From assembly GCA_012727955.1 (NCBI GenBank), contig JAAYGB010000023.1:1-64000 (forward strand): DNA of 64,000 bases, read 5' to 3'. Position numbers and translations under genes: made by a program. Source of the DNA: Bacillota bacterium (GTDB lineage Bacteria > Bacillota > Limnochordia > DTU087 > JAAYGB01). Positions within the stretch are counted from its first letter, which is position 1. Each line of letters starts with the position of its first letter. Below the pieces are notes generated by a model. That model was given only the letters and a program-made list of their open reading frames with translations, searched no databases and was not told where the DNA came from. Shown here in pieces: positions 43,487 to 52,756 of the stretch.

Positions 43487-46400
43487 CTAGTCCAATAAAT
43501 CCGGTGAACGCAGTGTGATCACGTCCCGCAGTTCTTCGTTTGACAGCTCAGTGAGCCAGCTTTCCCCGGCTCCCACGACGCTGTCAGCTAACTCCCGTTT
43601 TGACTCGATGATCTCGTCGATGCGCTCCTCCAGGGTGCCACCGCAGATAAACTTGTGAACTTGAACACGGTGTTGTTGTCCAATGCGAAAGGCCCTATCC
43701 GTTGCCTGATTCTCCACGGCGGGGTTCCACCACCGGTCAAAGTGAAAGACATGGGTAGCCGCGGTCAAATTGAGCCCTGTGCCTCCTGCACGCAGAGAGA
43801 GGATGAAGATGGGACACTGACCGACGGACTCACTTTGGAAGCGTTCCACCATCGCCGTTCGCTGTTCCTGGGGAACGCCTCCATGCAAGAAGGGCACTTC
43901 ACATCGCAGTCGCGACCTTAGGTAGTCCTGGAGCAGTCTGCCCATGGCCGCGTACTGGGTGAAGATCAATGCCTTTTCGCCCTGGGCGATCACTTCCGTG
44001 AGCATTTCCAGTAACAGCTGCACCTTACCGGACCGTCCCCGCAATTTCTGCTCCTTAAGAAACAACGAGGGGTGATTAACAATCTGCTTCAAGTGAGTCA
44101 AGGTACGGAGCACCAATCCTCGGCGTCTCATCTGGGAGAGTGAGCTGGTCTCTAAGGTCCTGGTGAGATCATCGACGACAGCTTGATACAACTGTGCCTG
44201 CTCACTGGTGAGGCTGCAGTAGATCTTGCTTTCGATCTTTTCCGGAAGTTCCGGCACAATTTCCGGATCCGTTTTCAGGCGCCGGAGGATAAAGGGACGG
44301 ATTAACCGCTGTAGACGGCGCAGGGTCGCCCGGTCCCCTCGGCGTTGGATCGGATTCACGTATCGCTGCCGAAATTGCTCTAGACTTCCCAGGAACCCGG
44401 GATTGAGAAAGTGCATAATGGACCACAGCTCAACGAGGTTGTTTTCAATGGGTGTTCCTGTCAGAGCAATCCGAAAACCTCCAGTCAAGTTACGAACGCC
44501 CTGGGCTGTCTTGGTATGGGGGTTTTTAATATTCTGGGCTTCATCCAGGACAATGCCGGCCCAATGGACCTGCTGCAAAGTGTTGCGGTCACGATGGATC
44601 AGTCCGTAGGTGGTCAAGACAACATCAACCTCAGCGGTGTCGGCAACCATCTCTACGCCGGTGGGGCGATGGGGCCCGTAGTGGACCGCCAACCGCAAAG
44701 CGGGCGCAAAGCGCTGAATCTCCCGGCGCCAGTTGCCGATTACCGAAGTGGGGCAGACAATTAGCGTCGGCCCGGTGACCTGTTCCCCGGTCTGGTCTGG
44801 GGAGCTATTATCACCGTGGTAAAGGGATAACAATAGGGCAATCACCTGAATTGTCTTTCCTAAACCCATGTCGTCGGCAAGACAGGCTCCGATGCCTCGG
44901 GCCTGCATGAACTTCAACCACGCATAGCCTCGCAGTTGATAGGGGCGCATCACACCGTTAAAACCCTGGGGCTGGGGAAGGGGCTGCCAGGTGGCTTCGC
45001 CGGAGATGGCCTCCTCCAACTTGGCCAGCCAACTGTTGGGGGCAAACTCAATCTCCACATCGGCCCCGGAGTGGGCCTTAAGTTCCAGCGCTTCAGCTAC
45101 CCCTAGGGGACGGGAACTCACCCGGTTCCAGAGGGATAACAGGCGTCTCGCCCGATCCTGAGGAATAGTGACAAACCGATCCCGAATCCGCAGAATCGGC
45201 AGGCGTAAAGCTACCATGCGGGCAAATTCCTCTTGGGAGACCTCTACATCATCGATGGCCAGCTGCCAATCAAAGTTCAGCAGTTTCTCCAGGGCTAGTT
45301 TGCCTTGGGAATCCTCAAGCTCGCTGCCCTGAATCGCCTTCAGTTTGACCTCGGCTACCATAGTGGAGGGAACCCGAAGGGAGAGTCCAGCGGCTTCGCT
45401 GACCGCTTCAGGCAGCTGCAGCAGTTGACTGAAGGTGTCAGCGGACACCACAATCTTACTATTTAGTTCCTTCTGATAGGCCCTTTCCAGCGGGGGAAAA
45501 GCCTTGGCCGCTTTGATGAGAGCGGTGCGAAGCGGGGCGGTGTATTGGCTGTACCCCAGGTCCTTTGCCGGCAGATCCAACCCATCGTCGGGGTGAATAA
45601 TTCCCTCTGCCGGAATCATAATCGACGGGTCCTGCAAATTGGTGAGAAAGATCTCCAGTTCCCAGGATTCAGGGAGCAGAGCTGATTCCTCACCTGACTC
45701 TGCGGCTTCCTCCAGCGGGTAGGCAGTGAGGCAGATCCCCCAATTTTCCGGCGTGGGCATGGTGATGGAATCCTGCCACCGGCTGACCTCTTCCCGCAGT
45801 TGGTTAATGTCCTTCGGATCGTGGCGTTCTGTGTCTACCCTTTGGCCCTGCAACAGCCGAAGCCAATCTTCTACCAGAGCGTGGGCAGGTTGTTGGGTAA
45901 TGGGGGCTTCACTCTCCTCGGTGGATTGCTTGGCCCGGGCAGCGATGGCGGTGACGGTCTTGTCTACCACTCGGCGCAGGAAGTCTTCCAGCAGTTTTTC
46001 CGGGGGATGGGGAATGCGCCGAAAGGTTGCTCCATAGCGATGGAGATAGGCCACTGTTGCCGGAGGTGCTTTCGCCGCCAGTTGAGTCACTTGAGCCGTT
46101 AGATCCACCGCCTCATCACAAATGGACCAAGCTGCAGCTAGGACATGGGGGTTCCTTCGCGCTGCCTCTACCTGCGGCAAGTATTGCCCCTGTTGGAGAA
46201 TATCCAGGGCGAGGTCTCCGGCCTGCATCCAAAAGGCAAAGTCGGGAGCGAGGAACAGTTTTTGGGGATTGGTTCTGGCCAATCTTCGCACTTGGGCAAA
46301 AACTGAAAGCACCAGTTCGTGGGGAAGGTACACCCCAGCAACGGTCCACACTTCCAGGGTGGCAGCATCCGACGGCAAGCTGGTGTCACCCCAGACCGAC

Positions 46401-46702
46401 ACCGGCATGTTGTTAGCAGAGGGCAGCAGCAATTGATAGGGATGTAGGGTGCTGAGATTCAAGGGTAATGGCCCGAGGATTTGGAACAGATCCTGGGATC
46501 CGGCCAAATAGGGATGCATGGGAGGTGAAGCGGCATCGTCAGCAACCTCCACGTTGGATCCGAGAATCGGGGTCTTGTCGGTTTCGATCTTTTCGGCCCA
46601 AAAAAAGAAGCGGTGGGCCCCAGCTTCCAGAATCGCGGTCTCGTGGACAGGTTTATGATGGCGGGGCGGCACGTAGCCGCCATGTAGTACGATCATCGGC
46701 AA
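43487..46702 (-). CDS. SNF2-family helicase-like ATPase
   Basis: The 1,071-residue protein has a large N-terminal region of unknown structure followed by the SNF2 ATPase core. Walker A (DDMGLGKT) is near residue 612, the Walker B box reads VLDEAQNIKNP, and the helicase C-terminal half has IFTQYAAMGRL, HFDRWWNPAVENQ and QATDRAFRIGQ. It should remodel or translocate on DNA. Start: TTG 46702 is 6 bases after GGGAG; ATG 46696 and TTG 46708 are alternatives. Confidence 0.92.
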   Translation of the reverse strand: MPMIVLHGGYVPPRHHKPVHETAILEAGAHRFFFWAEKIETDKTPILGSNVEVADDAASPPMHPYLAGSQDLFQILGPLPLNLSTLHPYQLLLPSANNMPVSVWGDTSLPSDAATLEVWTVAGVYLPHELVLSVFAQVRRLARTNPQKLFLAPDFAFWMQAGDLALDILQQGQYLPQVEAARRNPHVLAAAWSICDEAVDLTAQVTQLAAKAPPATVAYLHRYGATFRRIPHPPEKLLEDFLRRVVDKTVTAIAARAKQSTEESEAPITQQPAHALVEDWLRLLQGQRVDTERHDPKDINQLREEVSRWQDSITMPTPENWGICLTAYPLEEAAESGEESALLPESWELEIFLTNLQDPSIMIPAEGIIHPDDGLDLPAKDLGYSQYTAPLRTALIKAAKAFPPLERAYQKELNSKIVVSADTFSQLLQLPEAVSEAAGLSLRVPSTMVAEVKLKAIQGSELEDSQGKLALEKLLNFDWQLAIDDVEVSQEEFARMVALRLPILRIRDRFVTIPQDRARRLLSLWNRVSSRPLGVAEALELKAHSGADVEIEFAPNSWLAKLEEAISGEATWQPLPQPQGFNGVMRPYQLRGYAWLKFMQARGIGACLADDMGLGKTIQVIALLLSLYHGDNSSPDQTGEQVTGPTLIVCPTSVIGNWRREIQRFAPALRLAVHYGPHRPTGVEMVADTAEVDVVLTTYGLIHRDRNTLQQVHWAGIVLDEAQNIKNPHTKTAQGVRNLTGGFRIALTGTPIENNLVELWSIMHFLNPGFLGSLEQFRQRYVNPIQRRGDRATLRRLQRLIRPFILRRLKTDPEIVPELPEKIESKIYCSLTSEQAQLYQAVVDDLTRTLETSSLSQMRRRGLVLRTLTHLKQIVNHPSLFLKEQKLRGRSGKVQLLLEMLTEVIAQGEKALIFTQYAAMGRLLQDYLRSRLRCEVPFLHGGVPQEQRTAMVERFQSESVGQCPIFILSLRAGGTGLNLTAATHVFHFDRWWNPAVENQATDRAFRIGQQHRVQVHKFICGGTLEERIDEIIESKRELADSVVGAGESWLTELSNEELRDVITLRSPDLLD

Positions 46703-47042
46703 ATTCAACTCCCAAATCGATAGGCGTCAATCCCAAAGGAGACAACAACTATATATATTTCTAGAAACCCCAGCTTTTGCCTGTTAATTTCTGCCCTTGG
46801 CCCAGGAAACAGGGCCTTATCTAGTGTCTCCGGGTCGGGCTCTGGGGCATGCGCTAACCTATTCTTAGGCAAGGAAAAACCTACCCCCAGGATGAGGTAG
46901 GCTTGACTAGTTACAGTGACTAGGTTAATTGGATTCCTCTTGCGGCTGTGGCTCAAGGCTCTTTACCTGGTGAAGGGAAATTAGTCCTGAGTCAGAATAG
47001 ATGGTGCAAGGGCATAGCTTGACTTCGGCAGTGGTCAACGGA
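46703..47042. other. 340-bp gap between SNF2 and PHP phosphatase genes
   Basis: No convincing gene is seen. Apart from the SNF2 promoter region it contains the minus-strand terminator listed separately. A minus-strand reading across 46705-46956 has no family match. Confidence 0.5.
46872..46901 (-). terminator. Intrinsic terminator of the PHP phosphatase gene
   Basis: On the minus strand CCTACC pairs with GGTAGG around a 10-base loop and is followed by TTTTT. It lies about 140 bases beyond the gene end. Confidence 0.6.
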
Positions 47043-47804
47043 TTAGATGAGGGGCTCATTGATGATGGTTAGACCATAGCCCTCGATCAGTTTCCGGGCA
47101 GCATCGACATCTTGCTTTCTAGCAAATACATGGGGTTGATGGGCGTCGGCACCGAGAATAATGGAATTACCCACAGCCTTGGCGGCCCGCAGAAGCGTTG
47201 TCGTTGGGTAGTGTCGGTTGTCTCGGGCTCCCAGGAGGTTGTACTCAACGGGCATATTTAATTCTTTTAGCTTTTGGCAGATGGTAACCAAGGCATTAAA
47301 CATGTTTTCCTCTGGGCCTTGGTAGTTGATCATATCGGGATGGGCCAGATACAGGAATTTCCCAGTTTCCAGTCCGGCAAGAACTTGATCCACATAATCC
47401 TGGAGGCTTTGGTCATCTCCGCAGTTTCCCACGGCTCTGCCATCCTGCTCACGGCCTAGATAGTGTTGTCCTAAGATGAGAAAGTCATAGCCATATTGCT
47501 CAAGGTGGGCAATCATGGAAGCAAATTCATCGGGATAATACTCAGCTTCGTATCCCAAGAGGATCCTGATATCGGATTTGTATTCCTGTTGCAGGCTTCT
47601 GATGGAATTCACGTAACCTTCCAGTTCATCCATGGCCATGCGGGAACTGGAGACAAATCCATCGGCAAAGGGAATGGGGGCATGATCGGAAAATCCTACT
47701 ACCTTGATTCCTGCTGCAATGGCTGCCTCGACATATTCTCTGTCTGTTCCCTCGGCGTGTCGACAGCGGTAGGTGTGGGTATGGTAATTTACCTTCATGT
47801 GCAT
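47043..47804 (-). CDS. PHP-family histidinol-phosphatase-like hydrolase (HisJ-type)
   Basis: The 253-residue protein has the PHP metal motifs NYHTHTYRC (His8, His10), GFSDHAPIP, ILGQHYLG, YLAHPDM and LGADAHQPHV. PHP-type HisJ enzymes dephosphorylate histidinol phosphate in the histidine pathway. No other his gene is near, so it could act on another phosphate ester. Start ATG 47804; an in-frame ATG is two codons in. Confidence 0.88.
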   Translation of the reverse strand: MHMKVNYHTHTYRCRHAEGTDREYVEAAIAAGIKVVGFSDHAPIPFADGFVSSSRMAMDELEGYVNSIRSLQQEYKSDIRILLGYEAEYYPDEFASMIAHLEQYGYDFLILGQHYLGREQDGRAVGNCGDDQSLQDYVDQVLAGLETGKFLYLAHPDMINYQGPEENMFNALVTICQKLKELNMPVEYNLLGARDNRHYPTTTLLRAAKAVGNSIILGADAHQPHVFARKQDVDAARKLIEGYGLTIINEPLI

Positions 47805-47924
47805 GAATCCACTCTTTCTATGGACATATATTAGGACGCCTGTTTCGATCTACTTCAGTATGACATCCCTAGATTTCAAAGTCAATTATAGTACCGATAC
47901 CTAAGGTTGAAGGATGTGAAGCCA

Positions 47925-49016
47925 ATGCCAGCCTTAATTCCACGGGAAATAGCTGTCACGGTAGATATGGCTGGGTGTCCCAATCGCTGTCGCCACTGCT
48001 GGCTTGGAAGGGCTCCCAATGGTTCGGTGTCTGAGGAGTCCCTGCGCTGGATCGTTGAGCAGTTTAGAAATTATGTTCATCCAAGGGAATCTACCCCTTA
48101 CTTTCGGCAAATGACGGTGCAGACCTGGTATCGGGAGCCGGATTTTGCACCACATTATCGAAGGCTATGGGAGCTGGAACAGGAGTTGAGTGATTCTGGA
48201 AAGGCTCTTCGTTTTGAGTTGGCCAGCATCTGGCGTTTGGCCCGAGATCCCGACTATGCCCAGTGGCTGAAGTCCCTTGGTACCCAGACGGTGCAGATTA
48301 CCTTCTTTGGACTGGAGGCCAACACCGACTACTTCACCAGAAGACCGGGGGCCTTCCGGGATAGTCTGGTGGCCACGGAGCGATTGCTGGCCCAGGGCAT
48401 CTTTCCCCGGTGGCAGTTGTTCCTGACCCAGCACTGCTTGGGAGAACTAGAGGAGTTTGTGGGGCTAATTCAGTCACTGGAGCTGGATAGAAGGGTAGAA
48501 GGATTAGGCGGGGAGTTTTCCGTCTTTGTTAATACTCCAGCTCCCGAAGGAGAGGCCTTTGATATTGAGCACTTGCGTCCAACGACAAAGGCGATAGACA
48601 TTATTCCGACCTATCTCAAGGAAAAAACGGTGAAGCACTTCAACGCGCCGGATATCCATACTGCTTTGGGAAAGGCGGAAGCCCAGTGGCTAAAAGAGCT
48701 TCGGGATCGCCAGGAACCCTACGCCAGTATGCCCCAGATATTAGCCTTTATGGTCACTCCTAGCCTTGAAGTGTATAGCAACATAGGTGAGACGAGGTCC
48801 TGGTGGAGCCTAGGGAATCTAAGAACCGATGGAATCGATGTGATTATGCAGCGCTTTGCAGGGGACGCTGTGCCGGGGCTATACGCAATGTTTCATATCC
48901 CCATTGCGCAGCTGGCGAAAAGGTATGGACGGGAAGATAGTCCGCTGCTTTATACCAGGTCGGACCTCATTCGCCGGTGGCTTCACCTTTGGGGAGAAGA
49001 GTACCAAAGGAGTTGA
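47925..49016 (+). CDS. Radical SAM protein (uncharacterised subfamily)
   Basis: The cluster motif GCPNRCRHCW is at about residues 18-27. The rest includes QITFFGLEANTDYFTRRPGA as a substrate or SAM-binding strand, and no SPASM cysteines. Reaction unknown. I start at ATG 47925, 7 bases after AAGGATGTG; TTG 47907 is possible. The next gene (GNAT) overlaps its 3' end by about 92 bases, so the two are probably translated from one message. Confidence 0.82.
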   Translation: MPALIPREIAVTVDMAGCPNRCRHCWLGRAPNGSVSEESLRWIVEQFRNYVHPRESTPYFRQMTVQTWYREPDFAPHYRRLWELEQELSDSGKALRFELASIWRLARDPDYAQWLKSLGTQTVQITFFGLEANTDYFTRRPGAFRDSLVATERLLAQGIFPRWQLFLTQHCLGELEEFVGLIQSLELDRRVEGLGGEFSVFVNTPAPEGEAFDIEHLRPTTKAIDIIPTYLKEKTVKHFNAPDIHTALGKAEAQWLKELRDRQEPYASMPQILAFMVTPSLEVYSNIGETRSWWSLGNLRTDGIDVIMQRFAGDAVPGLYAMFHIPIAQLAKRYGREDSPLLYTRSDLIRRWLHLWGEEYQRS

Positions 49017-49476
49017 GGAGCAGCGCAGGGTTCTGCCCGTTGGACTGGATACTTCGGAAGCTGTTCAGCTGACGGGGTCAGATTACAGCGACTATCTTGC
49101 ATTTTTCCAGTCGGTGCATCCAAGCTCCAACCCCGAGGGATGGCTGGCTGAGTATTTTGCCTGTTTAGCAGACAGGGGATTGTCCTGGGGATTGTCCTGG
49201 GGCGTGTACCGAGACGGTCGATTAGCCAGTGCCACCGATGCTCCCGATGTGCCCTTTATGAAGGATGTCGTGGTGGAGATGGGGATCAATACTCTACCGG
49301 AGTACCCCAGGCAGGGCCTTGCCAAGACTGTGACAGGGGCGCTGATCAAATACCTCTTGGAAAGGGGAAGGGTTCCCCTTTGGTCTTGCTCCAGCGACAA
49401 ATTCGCCTCCCAGGGTTTGGCAGCGAGTCTTGGTTTTGTGAGATTTGCTGATGTGATTGCGGTGACGCTGGATTAG
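48925..49476 (+). CDS. GNAT acetyltransferase, possibly N-terminally truncated
   Basis: The C-terminal part has the acetyl-CoA fold: VVVEMGINTLPEYPRQGLAK, TVTGALIKYLLERG and WSCSSDKFASQGLAASLGFV, as in GNAT family members with an extra N-terminal domain (about 250 residues). Here only about 183 residues are available, and the first 30 overlap the radical SAM gene in another frame. A 12-bp tandem duplication encodes GLSWGLSWG (49181-49204), a likely recent slippage. It could be a shortened, functional protein or an eroding gene. Confidence 0.55.
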   Translation: MDGKIVRCFIPGRTSFAGGFTFGEKSTKGVEEQRRVLPVGLDTSEAVQLTGSDYSDYLAFFQSVHPSSNPEGWLAEYFACLADRGLSWGLSWGVYRDGRLASATDAPDVPFMKDVVVEMGINTLPEYPRQGLAKTVTGALIKYLLERGRVPLWSCSSDKFASQGLAASLGFVRFADVIAVTLD

Positions 49477-49602
49477 CCCCTCGGGGGTTAGTCTGAGTTG
49501 GAACGATAGGCCCAAGACACAGGTCAAGGGCCTACTGGTGAATGGCAATAGATTTACTCCATGAAAGCAGACATTACCTACTTACATATGAGGTGACAAT
49601 CC

Positions 49603-50163
49603 ATGGGTTTAGATCAATCCTATTATAAAGAAATCCAGCTAAGAAACGGTCAGTTGTTAACCTTGAGGAATCCGGTAGTAGACGATGCAGAACAGATGAT
49701 AGCCTATCTTAACACCGTTGGCGGAGAGACCGACAACCTCTCCTTTGGCGGCGGCGAATTTCCTCTCACTGTGGAAGAGGAACGGGAGTACCTGAGAAAG
49801 GCACAGGAGAATCCAAACATTTTCATGGTGCTGGGAATCATTGATGGCGAGGTCGTCAGCCTGGCAGATATCAGCAGCCCCAGTCGGAAAAGGCTGGCCC
49901 ACAACAGCCAGATAGGTATCTCAGTCAGAAAAGACTATTGGGGTCTTGGGATAGGAACTGCTGTCATGCATGAGCTGATTCAGTTTGCCAAGGGCACAGG
50001 CAGGATCAGGAACATCAGCCTTGGAGTCAAAGCGAGTAACACCAGGGCCATCAGACTCTATGAGAGGTTTGGATTTGTGAAGGTCGGTGTTCATAAAGAC
50101 TTTTTCAATATCAATGGCGTATACGACGACGAGATCCTGATGGACTTACAGATAGACCTTTGA
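49603..50163 (+). CDS. GNAT-family N-acetyltransferase
   Basis: The 186-residue protein has LRNPVVDDAEQMIAYLN at the N-terminus, the acetyl-CoA-binding segment ISVRKDYWGLGIGTAVMHEL (QxxGxG/A loop variant) and ASNTRAIRLYERFGFVKVG. It transfers an acetyl group to an amine; the substrate is unknown. Preceded by a GAGGTGAC site. A terminator follows. Two related, differently preserved GNAT genes flank it. Confidence 0.9.
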   Translation: MGLDQSYYKEIQLRNGQLLTLRNPVVDDAEQMIAYLNTVGGETDNLSFGGGEFPLTVEEEREYLRKAQENPNIFMVLGIIDGEVVSLADISSPSRKRLAHNSQIGISVRKDYWGLGIGTAVMHELIQFAKGTGRIRNISLGVKASNTRAIRLYERFGFVKVGVHKDFFNINGVYDDEILMDLQIDL

Positions 50164-50195
50164 GGGAAAGTTACCTGAATACTACGTTTCCCAAG

Positions 50196-50240
50196 CCCGG
50201 TATGCAAGGACAGAGTCTTACATGCCGGGTTTTGTTGTTT
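50196..50240 (+). terminator. Intrinsic terminator
   Basis: CCCGGTATG (50196-50204) pairs with CATGCCGGG (50221-50229), with one G-U pair, followed by TTTTGTTGTTT. Confidence 0.85.
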
Positions 50241-50329
50241 GGCTGGGTTGGAAAAGGGATCCAGTTTGATCAGGAGAAAGTCTAGGCAAGCAAAGACGAG
50301 CGTTGACTAGAGGTCAAGGAGGGGATTGA

Positions 50330-51781
50330 ATGGTCAAGGCACCAAATATCTTATTGATCACAACGGATCAACAGCGCTTTGATACAGCCGGAACGGCTGC
50401 ACCGAGTTTCATGCGCACACCGCATTTTGACCTCCTGCAAAGGGAGGGAATTACCTTTTCCCGGGCCTACTCTGACTGCCCCATTTGTGTGGCTGCTAGG
50501 GTGGGCATCATGACAGGGCGGTTTGTTGGCAATCACGGGATGATGGGGAATGGACCCACCAGCTCGGTGATGGGCAGAGACGACACTTTGCCCGCGTACC
50601 TTCGGAGACTGGGCTACCAGACCGCTGCCATTGGTAAAATGCACTTTACGCCGGAGCGAGCCAGGCATGGATTCGATGAAATGATTCTACCCGCCGATTA
50701 CTACCGGGAGATGGCTCGATCGGGCTATCCCCTACAGCCGATGCGCCACGGTCTAGGCCAAAACGAGCTGTATCCTGGGATGGCAACTGTGCCAGAAGCG
50801 ATGACATTGACCTCTTGGATTTCTGAACAGTGTGTGGAGTACATTCGGGAGAGACGAGATCCGACGGCACCCTTCTTCCTGTGGTGCTCCTACAGCAAAC
50901 CCCACCCGCCCTTGGATCCACCGGAGCCCTACTACTCGATGTATCGCAACTGCCCGATCCCAGAGCCCTTTGTCGGGGAATGGGCCCTTGACAGTTCCTG
51001 CCCGGAGCCAATTCAACGACTAAGGCAGAGTTGGTCCTTGGACCAGATTCCCCCAGAGGTAATTAGAGAAGCCCGGGCTGCCTATTACGGTTTGATTACC
51101 CAAATTGACTACAATATGGGACGGATATTTGCGGCTCTGCAGGATTTCGACCTGTTCAATGACACGCTAATTATCTATACCTCGGACCACGGTGAGTTTC
51201 TCGGTGATCATAACACCGGAGGAAAGGTGTTTTTCCATGAATCCTCTGCCCATATCCCCTTTGTCCTTAGGCTGCCCAAGAGTTGGGAAAATCGGCAGCA
51301 TGGAGCCACGGTGACTACTCCTGTTACCTTTGCTGACATTGTGCCAACTCTAGTTAAGGCTGCCGGAGGGGAGATCCCCGAAGGTGTCGATGGTATGGAT
51401 CTGACTGCCCTGGCTAGGGGAGAGATTGATCAGCCTCGCCGCTACGTAGAAGCCATGGCCGGCGGAGACCATTTGTATCTGGCCATCACCGATGGAACTT
51501 GGAAATACATGTGGTATCCCGAGGGTGGTCAGGAACAGCTTTTCAATCTCGCTGAGGATCCCCATGAGCTAAGGAATTTGGCCGAGAGTGAAGAGTACCG
51601 AGAAAAGTGCCTGGAACTCCATCGCGAGCTGGTGATCCGAGATCAAGCCAGAAGCGGCCAATTCTCCGATGGTGATCGGCTAATTACCCTACCCCGCAAG
51701 GGAGATTTGGAACGAGACCGTCGCAACCGTGCCTGGCCGGGATTTCATACAGAGCACTACCATGTTGATGTTCGCCATTAG
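50330..51781 (+). CDS. Cysteine-type sulfatase (CxAAR variant)
   Basis: The formylglycine site is C53-V-A-A-R, followed by VGIMTGRF, the CxAxR variant used by many bacterial sulfatases. NILLITTDQQRFDTAG and the C-terminal IIYTSDHGEFLGDH hold the metal ligands. It should hydrolyse sulfate esters. There is no signal peptide, so it is a cytoplasmic enzyme. GGAGGGG precedes ATG 50330. A strong terminator follows. It shares no operon with the sulfatase at 32006. Confidence 0.92.
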   Translation: MVKAPNILLITTDQQRFDTAGTAAPSFMRTPHFDLLQREGITFSRAYSDCPICVAARVGIMTGRFVGNHGMMGNGPTSSVMGRDDTLPAYLRRLGYQTAAIGKMHFTPERARHGFDEMILPADYYREMARSGYPLQPMRHGLGQNELYPGMATVPEAMTLTSWISEQCVEYIRERRDPTAPFFLWCSYSKPHPPLDPPEPYYSMYRNCPIPEPFVGEWALDSSCPEPIQRLRQSWSLDQIPPEVIREARAAYYGLITQIDYNMGRIFAALQDFDLFNDTLIIYTSDHGEFLGDHNTGGKVFFHESSAHIPFVLRLPKSWENRQHGATVTTPVTFADIVPTLVKAAGGEIPEGVDGMDLTALARGEIDQPRRYVEAMAGGDHLYLAITDGTWKYMWYPEGGQEQLFNLAEDPHELRNLAESEEYREKCLELHRELVIRDQARSGQFSDGDRLITLPRKGDLERDRRNRAWPGFHTEHYHVDVRH

Positions 51782-51806
51782 CTCACAGAGCGATGCGTTC
51801 AGTCCG

Positions 51807-51835
51807 AAAGGGAGGAGCTAGGCTCCTCCCTTTTC
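51807..51835 (+). terminator. Intrinsic terminator
   Basis: AAAGGGAGGAGC (51807-51818) pairs perfectly with GCTCCTCCCTTT (51822-51833) around three bases. Confidence 0.88.
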
Positions 51836-51909
51836 AGTAGGGGCATGGGATTGAAGTATTACATAATCAGAGGATGGTTTTGGGTGATACCGTTAAGGAG
51901 GTAGTCACG

Positions 51910-52401
51910 TTGCAAGAGGTGACGTCCAACAACTCAAATCATCTATGTAGGCGATGGATTACGGCTGAGGGCCTATGACGGCAGCTTTCATCAGGCGGTG
52001 CCCTGGTATCGGGACGGAGAAGTTTTCCATGGTTTCGAAGGAATAACGGACAAATCCCAGATTCCCGATGGGGACTATGTCTGGGCATGTATGAGTACCT
52101 GTCTGATCATGGCCAGCTGTACTTCATTGAGGTCCTGGAAAACGGGAACTTTGTCCCGAACGGTGATGTTGCGCCAAAGGCCGAGACCCATCTATTCTTA
52201 TTGGTGTAGGTTGGTATCGGGGCCGCGACATTGGAAAGAAGGTGATCAGGACCATCATTGATCGTGCCCGCCAGTTAGGGGGTGTACGGTTCTAGGATCT
52301 ATGACTACAATATTGCGTCTCAGAGGCTGCATGAGTCCCTGGGCTCTATGTGCATTGGTAAACAGAGTAAGGAATTGATCCATGAGTTAGATCTTGAATG
52401 A
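51910..52401 (+). pseudogene. GNAT acetyltransferase pseudogene with several frameshifts
   Basis: Three reading frames in turn give a recognisable acetyltransferase: YVGDGLRLRAYDGSFHQAVP and WYRDGEVFHGFEGITDKS (from 51938), then MYEYLSDHGQLYFIEVLENG (from 52087), then LIGVGWYRGRDIGKKVIRT (from 52197), then RIYDYNIASQRLHESLGS to a stop at 52399-52401. Each boundary needs a single-base insertion or deletion, and a further one is needed near the TTG start at 51910 (behind AAGGAGG). The decay is recent, since the sequence is still clear. Confidence 0.9.
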
Positions 52402-52553
52402 GGGGATTGTCGACGGCTCCAGTGGCAATGGCTGGGTGACGGGACAGGGCTCAAAAATTGGGTCAGCTTGATGTGAGTCGTGAGGGTAATCCCGGTATAG
52501 TAGCTTCTGACAGACAAATCATAGGTATTCCTCATATTTTTAGCCCAAATCCC

Positions 52554-52581
52554 TTGACTAAGTCTGGGGATGTGGTATGAT
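52554..52581 (+). promoter_or_regulatory. Sigma-A-type promoter of the riboswitch operon
   Basis: TTGACT (52554-52559) and TATGAT (52576-52581) are separated by 16 bases, about 50 bases upstream of the riboswitch aptamer. Confidence 0.75.
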
Positions 52582-52629
52582 TGAGATGTCAGCTTTTCTT
52601 GCCAAGATATAATCAAAACATACATATGT

Positions 52630-52750
52630 ACGTTATCTCCGAATTCCGTTAGGAAATGGGGGACCCTATCAAAGTGGGGTGAATCCTGGCTTGCGGTTTG
52701 CCAGGTAGGGCAACTTGGGAGCCCGAACCCGTCAGCTAACCCCGTAGGAG
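52630..52750 (+). promoter_or_regulatory. Cyclic-di-AMP riboswitch (ydaO-yuaA class)
   Basis: The aptamer has the hallmark ydaO/yuaA conserved segments in order: CCGAATTCCGTTAGG, GGGGGACCC, GGGGTGAATC, GGTAGGGCAAC, GAGCCCGAACCCGTCAGC and TAACCCCGTAGG. I recognise these from the known class (RF00379). These RNAs bind c-di-AMP and usually turn off downstream expression when it is high. A terminator follows at 52757, and the SulP gene lies behind it. Confidence 0.93.
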
Positions 52751-52756
52751 TGATCC

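Noticed and set aside
46705-46956. Minus-strand reading of 83 codons beyond the SNF2 start
   Set aside because: No family match, and it overlaps a minus-strand terminator and the SNF2 promoter region.
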